Assembly: GCA_023425615.1 (NCBI GenBank)
Contig: JAFACJ010001033.1
Span: forward strand, 1-7,203
Direction of reading: 5' to 3'
Source: Actinomycetes bacterium
GTDB lineage: Bacteria; Actinomycetota; Actinomycetes; Streptosporangiales; Streptosporangiaceae
DNA length: 7,203 nt
Positions 1-4,924 of this stretch are shown in pieces. The position numbers and the translations under genes were made by a program. Position 1 is the first letter of the stretch; every line of letters begins with the position of its first letter. The notes under the pieces are model-generated. The model saw only the letters and a program-made list of their open reading frames with translations. It did no database searches and was not told where the DNA came from.

Positions 1-2
1 TC

Positions 3-560
3 CGCGCGGAGGGCGACCTGGAGCGGCTGGCCCGGTGCCTGCTGGACCTGGGCGCGGCGGCGCTCTACGCGGGAGATGAGGAGGCCGCATCCCTCCGGTC
101 GCAGGAGGCGCTCCTGCTGGCGTTCGAACTGCGGTCCAAGGCGGGGATCGCCGGCGCGCAGCACCTGCTGGCACTGCTGGACCTGCGGCTCTCCCGTCCC
201 GGACGGGCGCTGCGCAGGCTGGTGACGGCACTCGGCCTGTACCACGGGCTGGGCGAGCGGGCCCGGGAGGCGAGCGTGCTGGAGGCGCTGGCCGCAGCCA
301 TCGCCGGCAGCCGGCCTCCGCTGGCCGCCGAACTGCTGGGCACGGCGGACCTGCTGCGTTCGGCGGCGGGCGCGGTGGTACCGGCCTGTGAGCTTCCGGA
401 CCTGGAACGCACCGGCACGGCGCTGCGCGACCGGCTCGGCCCCGCCGCGTTCGACGACGCCAGGGCCGCGGGCCGCCGCCATGATGTGGCGGCCCTGCTG
501 CGGCGGCTGGAGGCCCTCGCCGAGGCCGGACGCACGTCCGCCCCGGCGAGGGAACCATGA
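3..560 (+). CDS. C-terminal part of a large TPR-type transcriptional regulator (AfsR/SARP or LuxR class), 5' end outside window
   Basis: An open frame enters from the left edge and gives 185 residues before TGA at 558-560. It is almost entirely helical and Leu/Ala/Arg-rich, with helix pairs such as ERLARCLLDLGAAALYAGD and AGAQHLLALLDLRLS that resemble tetratricopeptide repeats. The last third (AAELLGTADLLRSAAG, then ALRDRLGPAAFDDARAAGR, then a final HDVAALLRRLEAL helix) is the tail usual in large actinobacterial regulators with an ATPase and TPR half, both AfsR-like SARPs and LuxR/MalT-like proteins. The DNA-binding and ATPase parts would lie upstream and cannot be seen, so the two classes cannot be separated by this gene alone. 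SARP-like operators further right in the window favour a SARP. The gene converges on the RCC1 gene, their stop codons directly adjacent. Confidence is good for a helical-repeat regulator tail and moderate for the class. Confidence 0.72.
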   Translation, partial: RAEGDLERLARCLLDLGAAALYAGDEEAASLRSQEALLLAFELRSKAGIAGAQHLLALLDLRLSRPGRALRRLVTALGLYHGLGERAREASVLEALAAAIAGSRPPLAAELLGTADLLRSAAGAVVPACELPDLERTGTALRDRLGPAAFDDARAAGRRHDVAALLRRLEALAEAGRTSAPAREP

Positions 561-1769
561 TCAGCCCACGATGACCGGGGGCACGGCCTGGATCGCCAGG
601 GCATGCCGTGCGGACGAGCCGACGGCGATGCCGAAGGCGCGGACCGGGTAGCCCGACGAGTTCACGACGGGGTACGGGTACGGCCTCGTGTAGCTCGCCG
701 TCCGGCCCCAGGCGTAGGCCCGCCGTGTCGTCGGGTCGGCACTGAGCCGCAAGGCGACGGTGAAGTCCGCGCCCGCCGCGATACTTTCAACGGCCTTCAT
801 CCGGTAGGCCACCGTCGGAACGGCACGGTCGTCCAGGTCATTGACGCCGAGCTGCCCGTAGTCGTTCTGGCCGAAGGCGTACGGCATCTTCTCCGTCGTC
901 ACGAGAACGCTGTGGTGTCCTCCGGCCACCGCGTTCTGCACCGGCTTGTCGAAGGGGACATGGGTGGGGGTGAGCCGGTCCTGGGCGGAGAAGGTGCCGA
1001 GGCCGAGCTGGCCGTCGACGTTGCGCCCCCAGGTGAACAGCCTGTCGTCATTGGTGACGGCGAGGCTGTGGTGGATCCCGGCGGACACCGACCTGACGTC
1101 GGTCAGGTCGTTGCGGACGGGTTCGGCGTGGACGGCGTTGGTGCCGTCGCCGATCTCGCCGTCGTCGTTGAGGCCCCAGCCCCAGACCTTGCCGTCCCAG
1201 GTCAAGGCCAGGGCGTGGTCGTAGCCCGCCGCCACCTGGATGATGCCGCTCAGGGCGGGGACAGGGGTGGGCGTCAGGACGGGCCCGCCCGTGGTGCCCA
1301 GGCCGAGCTGGCCCTTGTCGTTGCAGCCCCAGGCGTAGACCTGCCCGCCGCCGGTCCAGGCGAGGCTGAAGTCACGTCCCGCGGCGACACCGTACACATC
1401 CGTCAGGCCGGGCACCGTACCGGGTTCGCGGCGCGATGCCGTCCCGCCGGTGCCGAGCTGCCCGCAGTTGTTGGCGCCCCAGGACTGGACGGTGCGTCCC
1501 GGCCCGACCCCCAGGCTGTGCCCTTCTCCCGTGGCCGCCGCGCTGTATCTGGCCTGCGGCCATCCGGCGACCTCGACGGCGCGCACCCGGTTCTGCGCGG
1601 TGCCGTCACCGATCTGCCCCGCCCCGTTCACGCCCCAGCCCAGCGTCTTGCGGCCCGGGTCCCCGGTGCCGTCATCGGCCGCGGCGGCCACACCGGCCAT
1701 GAGCTGCGAAGCGGTGATGAACAGCGCGCCCAAGAACGCGGCACGCCGTCCCGTTGTCCTTGCTCTCAT
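561..1769 (-). CDS. Secreted RCC1-repeat seven-bladed beta-propeller protein
   Basis: 402 residues. The N-terminus is a signal peptide: basic MRARTTGRR, a hydrophobic stretch at about 11-28, and a likely cleavage after the Ala run near residue 31, so the protein is probably exported. The mature part is a chain of RCC1 repeats of the form WGxNxxGQLGxG, starting near W45, W97, W147, W198, W247, F299 and W354, a pitch of about 50 residues and seven blades. Each is followed by the usual (A)AGxxHSLA strand. Blade 7 is degenerate: a Tyr/Pro-rich stretch (TRPYPYP, about 361-367) replaces the GQLG turn. Only two cysteines remain in the mature protein (C102, C149), in neighbouring blades. The start is ATG at 1769, chosen because the signal peptide begins there and GAGGAA lies 9 nt upstream; the frame stays open further upstream, but that codes for nothing recognisable. 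Bacterial RCC1 proteins are generally binding scaffolds; the ligand is unknown. A SARP-like promoter precedes the gene. Confidence 0.93.
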   Translation of the reverse strand: MRARTTGRRAAFLGALFITASQLMAGVAAAADDGTGDPGRKTLGWGVNGAGQIGDGTAQNRVRAVEVAGWPQARYSAAATGEGHSLGVGPGRTVQSWGANNCGQLGTGGTASRREPGTVPGLTDVYGVAAGRDFSLAWTGGGQVYAWGCNDKGQLGLGTTGGPVLTPTPVPALSGIIQVAAGYDHALALTWDGKVWGWGLNDDGEIGDGTNAVHAEPVRNDLTDVRSVSAGIHHSLAVTNDDRLFTWGRNVDGQLGLGTFSAQDRLTPTHVPFDKPVQNAVAGGHHSVLVTTEKMPYAFGQNDYGQLGVNDLDDRAVPTVAYRMKAVESIAAGADFTVALRLSADPTTRRAYAWGRTASYTRPYPYPVVNSSGYPVRAFGIAVGSSARHALAIQAVPPVIVG

Positions 1770-1778
1770 CAGCAGGGA

Positions 1779-1784
1779 TTCCTC
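1779..1784 (-). promoter_or_regulatory. Ribosome binding site of the RCC1 gene
   Basis: GAGGAA on the minus strand, 9 nt before the ATG at 1769. It decides between this ATG and more upstream in-frame starts, and it agrees with the signal peptide beginning at the same codon. Confidence 0.6.
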
Positions 1785-1801
1785 TACTCTCCCCGGATCG
1801 T

Positions 1802-1813
1802 CGTCGATCGACG
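1802..1813. repeat. 12-bp perfect palindrome CGTCGATCGACG in the RCC1 leader
   Basis: CGTCGATCGACG reads the same on both strands and is flanked by further GATC tetramers. It lies between the SARP-like promoter and the RCC1 start codon, roughly +10 to +21 if the proposed -10 is right. It could be an operator for a dimeric repressor. Palindromes of CG-rich words arise readily in such DNA, so function is uncertain. Confidence 0.35.
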
Positions 1814-1829
1814 GATCGTTCGGGTGAGG

Positions 1830-1863
1830 AGCCTGGCCGAACCCGGTTGCCGTGCGGTTGCCG
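1830..1863 (-). promoter_or_regulatory. SARP-type promoter: two CGGCAAC heptamers at 11-nt pitch plus CAGGCT, driving the RCC1 gene
   Basis: On the minus strand two identical heptamers CGGCAAC occupy 1863-1857 and 1852-1846, separated by CGCA. Both are in fact 9-nt matches (CGGCAACCG or its forward form CGGTTGCCG). Ten nucleotides after the second comes CAGGCT (1835-1830), a weak TANNNT-like -10. Transcription would start near 1823, giving a leader of about 54 nt. SARP regulators are known to bind heptameric direct repeats on one DNA face, 11 nt apart, replacing the -35 element. From memory, the polyoxin regulator PolR uses a near-identical heptamer (CGGCAAG). The site lies just beyond the end of the LLM gene, so the RCC1 gene probably has its own promoter. 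The repeat geometry is directly seen; the SARP assignment is inference. Confidence 0.6.
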
Positions 1864-1876
1864 CGAGCCGGAGTCC

Positions 1877-3049
1877 TCAGAGGGCGGCGCCGAGCCGGGG
1901 GATGACCTTCTCGCCGAACAGGGTGATGGTCTGGAGCACGCGGTCGTGGTCGGTGGCGCCCGCGCACGCGACGAGGACGAGGTGGTCGACGCCGTAGGCG
2001 TCGATGAGCGCGGTGACCTGCTCGCCCACGGTGTCGGGGGTGCCGAGGAGCATCACGCCGGAGGCGACGAGCTCCTGGAGGGTGCGGGGGGCGGAGCCGC
2101 CGGTCGCCGCGTTCTCGAAGAAGCCGAGCGCGCCGAGCCGGTCGCCGAGGAACGGCATGGCCTGCTCGCCGGTGCGCAGCGCCTGCTCGTGGGTGGGGGC
2201 GACGGCCAGCAGCCGGCAGAGCGCCACGCCGCCGCCGGGCCGCCAGCGGTTGAGGTAGACGTTGGTGCCGGAGGCGGCGGCCGTGCCGGCGTAGGTCTCG
2301 GTCACCTCGCGGATGCGGTGCGGCAGCGTGGCGGTCGTGATCAGCGCGCTGCCGACCCGTGCCGCCCACTGGACGGTCTGCGGGTCGCCCGCCGTGGTGG
2401 TGTACAGCGGGGGGTGGGGCGCCTGCAGGGGCTTGGGCACGGTGCCAAGGGCGGTGAGCACGCCGTCCTTCACCCCGGCGCCGAGCCGCTCGGACGTCGG
2501 GTGGGGCCAGGGGACGCCGCGGGTGGGGATCCGCAGGAAGTTGCCCTCATAGGACAGGAGCTCCTCGGTCCACGCCAGCAGCATGATCTCGAACCATTCC
2601 TCGAAGAGCTCGCGGTCGCGTTCGGCGGCCGCCTTCTCATCGGCGCCGCGGTGCCCCAGGACGCCGCCCGCGCGGGCCGGGTGCCCGCGGCTGAGTCCCA
2701 CGTCCAGCCGTCCCCCGGTGAGGTGGTCGGCGATCGCGATGTCCTCGGCGAGCCGTAGCGGGTTCCACGCCGGCAGCATGAGGCCCATCTGCCCGTGCCG
2801 CAGCCGCTTGGTGTGCTGGGCGAGGTAGACGTTCAGCAGCAGCGGGTTGGGCGTCACCTGGTAGCCCTCGACCTCGAAGTGCCGTTCGGCGAGCATGAGC
2901 GAGTTCCATCCGCTCTCGTCGGCGGCGATGGCCTGCTCGCGCAGCCCGGCGACGGCCGCGGTGTAGAGCTGCGGCTCCAGGCCGAGTAGCCCGGTGCCGA
3001 GCCGGTCGCCCGATCCGACGGTCACCGGGTGGAAGAGAGAGAATTTCAT
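1877..3049 (-). CDS. LLM-class (luciferase-like) flavin-dependent oxidoreductase
   Basis: 390 residues, a normal length for the bacterial luciferase-like family, whose TIM-barrel enzymes use reduced flavin (FMNH2 or F420H2) on varied organic substrates in the cytoplasm. Family marks in order: beta-1 MKFSLFHPVTVG; AERHFEVEGYQVTPNPLLL at 54-72, the AE(H/R)HF...PNP motif; MGLMLPAWNPLRLAEDIAIAD at 88-108; and DHLTGGRLDVGLSRG at 108-122, the hallmark (D)xLSxGRxxxGxGRG-type segment. A later PPLYTTTAGDPQT strand and a C-terminal GTPDTVGEQVTALIDAYGVDHLVL segment also fit. The start is ATG at 3049, because AAGGAAG lies 6 nt upstream and homology begins there; the frame is open further upstream, but that stretch covers the divergent promoter. 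It diverges from the DsrE-family gene, with 169 nt between starts. Substrate and flavin preference cannot be read from the sequence. Confidence 0.95.
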   Translation of the reverse strand: MKFSLFHPVTVGSGDRLGTGLLGLEPQLYTAAVAGLREQAIAADESGWNSLMLAERHFEVEGYQVTPNPLLLNVYLAQHTKRLRHGQMGLMLPAWNPLRLAEDIAIADHLTGGRLDVGLSRGHPARAGGVLGHRGADEKAAAERDRELFEEWFEIMLLAWTEELLSYEGNFLRIPTRGVPWPHPTSERLGAGVKDGVLTALGTVPKPLQAPHPPLYTTTAGDPQTVQWAARVGSALITTATLPHRIREVTETYAGTAAASGTNVYLNRWRPGGGVALCRLLAVAPTHEQALRTGEQAMPFLGDRLGALGFFENAATGGSAPRTLQELVASGVMLLGTPDTVGEQVTALIDAYGVDHLVLVACAGATDHDRVLQTITLFGEKVIPRLGAAL

Positions 3050-3055
3050 GACGTG

Positions 3056-3063
3056 CTTCCTTT
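3056..3063 (-). promoter_or_regulatory. Ribosome binding site of the LLM oxidoreductase
   Basis: AAAGGAAG on the minus strand ends 6 nt before the ATG at 3049 and supports that start over the longer upstream open frame. Confidence 0.7.
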
Positions 3064-3141
3064 CGTCTGGAGCCTCCTTCTCATGCTGTTCCGCCGTGCT
3101 GAAGAACCACTGACACGGCCCTGACGCGGCCTCCGGGCGCG

Positions 3142-3186
3142 CGGCAGCCGAGCGGCAACCGTCCGGCAACAGCCGGACGGCAGTGT
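3142..3186 (+). promoter_or_regulatory. SARP-type promoter: three heptamers at 11-nt pitch plus CAGTGT, driving the DsrE-family gene
   Basis: On the plus strand CGGCAGC (3142-3148), CGGCAAC (3153-3159) and CGGCAAC (3164-3170) repeat at exactly 11 nt, with spacers CGAG and CGTC. Ten nucleotides later comes CAGTGT (3181-3186) as candidate -10. Transcription would begin near 3193, followed by AAGGAG at 3207-3212 and ATG at 3219: a compact, self-consistent promoter and leader. The heptamer, the pitch and the 10-nt gap to CAGNNT match the minus-strand site before the RCC1 gene. The arrangement is that known for SARP activators. The same activator could also affect the divergent LLM gene, whose own promoter I could not place. 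Seen directly: repeats and spacing. Inferred: SARP binding. Confidence 0.65.
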
Positions 3187-3206
3187 CTTCCTCAAGCGCA
3201 GAGCAG

Positions 3207-3212
3207 AAGGAG
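3207..3212 (+). promoter_or_regulatory. Ribosome binding site of the DsrE-family gene
   Basis: AAGGAG, 6 nt before ATG 3219. This decides the start against the upstream in-frame GTG at 3183. Confidence 0.75.
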
Positions 3213-3218
3213 TGCAGC

Positions 3219-3584
3219 ATGTCCGGCAAAGCCGTCATCAGTCTGACCACGGGTCTTGAGGACCCCGAGCGGGTCACAGTGGCCTTCCTGGTCGCGGTCG
3301 GCGCCGCCGAGGAGGGCAGGGAGACCCTCATGTTCCTGACCAAGGAGGCGACACGGCTGGCGCTGGAGGGCGTCGCCAACGCCACGGCCTGCGACGGCTG
3401 CCCGCCGCTGGCCGACCTGGTGGCCCGCTACGCCAAGGCGGGCGGCCGCTACATGGTCTGCACGATCTGCTTCGACTCCCGCAAGCTCGACGCCGGCCTG
3501 CTCATCGAGGGCGCCGAACTGGGCGGGACGATCCCGATGTGGCGGTGGATCGGCGACGAGGGCGCCACCACCTTCAGTTACTGA
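3219..3584 (+). CDS. DsrE-family protein with two CxxC motifs
   Basis: 121 residues, a usual length for single-domain DsrE/DsrF-like proteins (Rossmann-like alpha/beta fold; some members relay sulfur as persulfide, others have no known activity). It opens with strand KAVISLTTGLEDPERVTVAF, the family's start with a switched-on helix after TGLEDP, followed by GRETLMFLTKEATRLAL at about 33-49. Four cysteines form CDGC (58-61) and CTIC (81-84). The C-terminus ELGGTIPMWRWIGDEGATTFSY is the conserved tail of the actinobacterial subgroup. Start ATG 3219 is chosen because AAGGAG lies 6 nt upstream; an in-frame GTG at 3183 would fall inside the proposed -10. It is divergent from the LLM oxidoreductase and followed by a strong stem-loop. 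The cysteines suggest metal binding or thiol redox/sulfur transfer, but no catalytic role can be assigned. Confidence 0.9.
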   Translation: MSGKAVISLTTGLEDPERVTVAFLVAVGAAEEGRETLMFLTKEATRLALEGVANATACDGCPPLADLVARYAKAGGRYMVCTICFDSRKLDAGLLIEGAELGGTIPMWRWIGDEGATTFSY

Positions 3585-3774
3585 CGCCGCCGCGTCGCGA
3601 AGACGCCGGATCGCCCGGGGTCGAGGGGTCTGCTGGGAGCACGGTCCCGATCCCGGTCCCGAGGCGATCCGCGCGGGACGGGCGATGAAGGCGTGGGATA
3701 TGAGGTGAGGGCGGAACCGCTCCGGGCAAGGGTGTGGCTCGGATGGCCCCCGCCTCATGCCGGATTCGCCCGTC

Positions 3775-3830
3775 CGCGAAAAGGCGCCGTGCTCTCCCGG
3801 CCATGCCGGGGAGAGCACGGCGCTTTCGCG
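3775..3830. terminator. Long stem-loop, probable (bidirectional) transcription terminator
   Basis: A 15-bp perfect stem pairs 3784-3798 with 3809-3823 (GCGCCGTGCTCTCCC and its complement). The apex GGCcatGCC adds three pairs with one bulged G. Below the main stem, CGCGAAA (3775-3781) pairs with TTTCGCG (3824-3830) past a 2-nt bulge, giving about 25 pairs. Runs of A on the left and T on the right are short, as in many actinomycete terminators. It lies 190 nt after the DsrE-family stop and before the methyltransferase, and would stop transcription from the left. Confidence 0.8.
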
Positions 3831-3839
3831 TGCGTGCGG

Positions 3840-3862
3840 TCCGGCGCGAGAGAGGCGCCGGA
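3840..3862. terminator. Second stem-loop, tandem with the first
   Basis: TCCGGCGC (3840-3847) pairs perfectly with GCGCCGGA (3855-3862) around a 7-nt GAGAGAG loop. It starts 9 nt after the long hairpin. There is no T run after it, so it may be a back-up terminator, an RNA-stability element or a leader structure of the methyltransferase mRNA. Confidence 0.5.
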
Positions 3863-3932
3863 AGACGGGATGACGGGCCGGGAGGAGGGAAGGCTCACCC
3901 CAGCCGCGTGACGTCGCGCGCCGGGGGGATGG

Positions 3933-4757
3933 ATGGGATCGATGGAGACGGGCTTCACGGGGGTGGAGCGGACGTCGCTGGTGACGCTGTATCTGCGGGC
4001 GCTGGAGAGCCGCTCGCGTGACTCTCTCCTGACCGACCGCGCGGCGGAGGAGGCGGTGCGCCGTCTCGGCCCCGGCTTCGTCGACCTGAAAATGCGCATA
4101 GCGGCCGGTGACCGCTACCTGGTGGCCCTGCGCGCCAGGCAACTCGACCTGTGGGCGGCGGACTTCCTGTCCGCGCACCCCGGTGCCGTCGTGGCGCAGC
4201 TCGGCTGCGGCCTCGACACCCGCGCGCTGCGGCTCGACCTCCCACCCGGGACCCTCTGGTTCGACGTCGACTTCCCCGAGGTCGTGGCCCTGCGCGGCCG
4301 TCTGTTCCCCGGCCTCCCCGCCCGCCCCGGCTACCGCATGGTCGGCGCGTCGGTGACCGACCCGCGATGGTCGCAGGACCTCCCCCGCGACCGCCCGGCG
4401 CTGGTCATCGCCGAGGGCCTGCTGATGTACCTGTCCGAACCCAACGTCCGGCGCCTCCTCCTGAGCCTGACCGAGCTCTTCCCCACCGGCGCGCTGATCT
4501 TCGACGGCCTGCGCCCCTGGGTCGTCAAGGTCTCCCACACCTTCCCCCGCGTCTACGGCGACTTCACCATGAACTGGGCAATCCGCACCCCCGCCGACGT
4601 CACCCGGCTGAACCCCCGCCTCCACCCCGTGACGGACACCGCCGTCATCTCCCAGTACCCCCTGATCCCGTCCCGCCCCTACCGCACCCTGTACCGCCTG
4701 CTCACCCGCATCCCCCCGATGCGGGACATGATGCGCCTCTACCACTTCTCCTTCTGA
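3933..4757 (+). CDS. Class I SAM-dependent O-methyltransferase, LCM/TcmP-like family
   Basis: 274 residues. The protein matches the leucine carboxyl methyltransferase (Ppm1/TcmP-like) family, which transfers a methyl group from S-adenosylmethionine, in bacteria often onto carboxyl or hydroxyl groups of polyketides and other secondary metabolites. Visible marks: SLLTDRAAEEAVRRLG (about 31-46), the R...RARQLD segment (67-72), SAM-binding motif I VVAQLGCGLDTR (86-97), the acidic WFDVDFPEVVALR (109-121), and motif LVIAEGLLMYL (157-167) with E161. Two starts are possible: ATG 3933 after a G6 run at 3923-3928, or ATG 3942 after GGATGGG; they differ by three residues. From about residue 90 on, codons end strongly in C, more than in neighbours. 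The DUF574-type methyltransferase follows after 167 nt on the same strand. The substrate is unknown; no biosynthetic enzyme is visible next to it except the LLM oxidoreductase. Confidence 0.92.
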   Translation: MGSMETGFTGVERTSLVTLYLRALESRSRDSLLTDRAAEEAVRRLGPGFVDLKMRIAAGDRYLVALRARQLDLWAADFLSAHPGAVVAQLGCGLDTRALRLDLPPGTLWFDVDFPEVVALRGRLFPGLPARPGYRMVGASVTDPRWSQDLPRDRPALVIAEGLLMYLSEPNVRRLLLSLTELFPTGALIFDGLRPWVVKVSHTFPRVYGDFTMNWAIRTPADVTRLNPRLHPVTDTAVISQYPLIPSRPYRTLYRLLTRIPPMRDMMRLYHFSF

Positions 4758-4822
4758 CGAGGATCCGGCGGTGCGGGGAAGTCTCCACTCGGTTGAAACG
4801 ATCTTCTGCGGGCGGATCGGGG

Positions 4823-4839
4823 CACCGTGTACTACGGTG
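4823..4839. promoter_or_regulatory. Dyad CACCGT-N5-ACGGTG, candidate operator before the second methyltransferase
   Basis: Perfect 6-bp inverted arms with a GTACT centre, 86 nt before the GTG start. TACTAC (4830-4835) inside it could serve as a -10, so a bound repressor would cover the promoter. A TTGAAA at 4793-4798 is too far away to be the matching -35. Nothing identifies the binding protein. Confidence 0.4.
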
Positions 4840-4913
4840 AGTCGCATCAGTCCACCCGGTGCTTCCCCTCCCGGTACAGCGTGGTCCGGGACGGAGGTTC
4901 GACCTGCCTTCAG

Positions 4914-4918
4914 AAGGA
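4914..4918 (+). promoter_or_regulatory. Ribosome binding site deciding the GTG start of the DUF574 gene
   Basis: AAGGA followed by a 6-nt spacer and GTG at 4925. The more upstream ATG at 4859 has no comparable site. Confidence 0.7.
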
Positions 4919-4924
4919 ACAGCT

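Larger units (their letters stand above)
3585..3932. other. Intergenic region without a gene, holding two stem-loops
   Basis: 348 nt between the DsrE-family stop and the methyltransferase start. No frame here shows recognisable protein, good codon usage together with an SD, or a known domain. It holds a short direct repeat GGTCCCGA/GGTCCCGA around 3643-3662, a long hairpin at 3775-3830 and a second hairpin at 3840-3862, described separately. A purine-rich GGGAGGAGGGAAGG-like stretch near 3880-3892 resembles a ribosome binding site but has no start at the right distance. I could not place a convincing promoter for the downstream gene. Confidence 0.6.

Noticed and set aside
603..1997. 464-codon plus-strand open frame opposite the RCC1 gene
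   Set aside because: The minus strand has a signal peptide and seven regular RCC1 repeats; the plus-strand product is a low-complexity shadow.
1770..2369. Upstream extension of the RCC1 frame to a start at 2369
   Set aside because: The extension is an Arg/Pro-rich antisense translation over the end of the LLM gene; the signal peptide and ribosome binding site place the start at 1769.
1754..2758. 334-codon plus-strand open frame opposite the LLM and RCC1 genes
   Set aside because: Gly/Ala/Glu-rich shadow of the minus-strand LLM gene, with no recognisable fold.
3183..3218. GTG 3183 as start of the DsrE-family gene
   Set aside because: It lies inside the proposed -10 and lacks a ribosome binding site; ATG 3219 has AAGGAG at 6 nt and matches the family N-terminus.
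3050..3385. Upstream extension of the LLM frame to a start at 3385
   Set aside because: It would run through the divergent promoter and antisense to the DsrE gene; the family N-terminus and AAGGAAG place the start at 3049.
3656..3678. GTCCCG/CGGGAC hairpin in the gene-free stretch
   Set aside because: Only 6 bp with a 12-nt loop, easily found by chance in such GC-rich DNA.
3574..3804. 76-codon minus-strand open frame starting in the loop of the long hairpin
   Set aside because: Its ATG is inside the terminator loop, and the product is Arg/Pro-rich with no domain.
4793..4798. TTGAAA as a -35 box before the DUF574 gene
   Set aside because: No -10-like hexamer at 16-19 nt; the nearest, TACTAC at 4830, is 31 nt away.
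3192..4847. 551-codon open frame on the minus strand spanning the DsrE gene, the hairpins and the first methyltransferase
   Set aside because: It is antisense to two well-supported genes, crosses a strong terminator hairpin, and its product is low-complexity Gly/Glu/Arg/Val without any domain.
4859..4924. ATG 4859 as start of the DUF574 gene
   Set aside because: No ribosome binding site, extra 22 residues with no family similarity; GTG 4925 has AAGGA at 6 nt.
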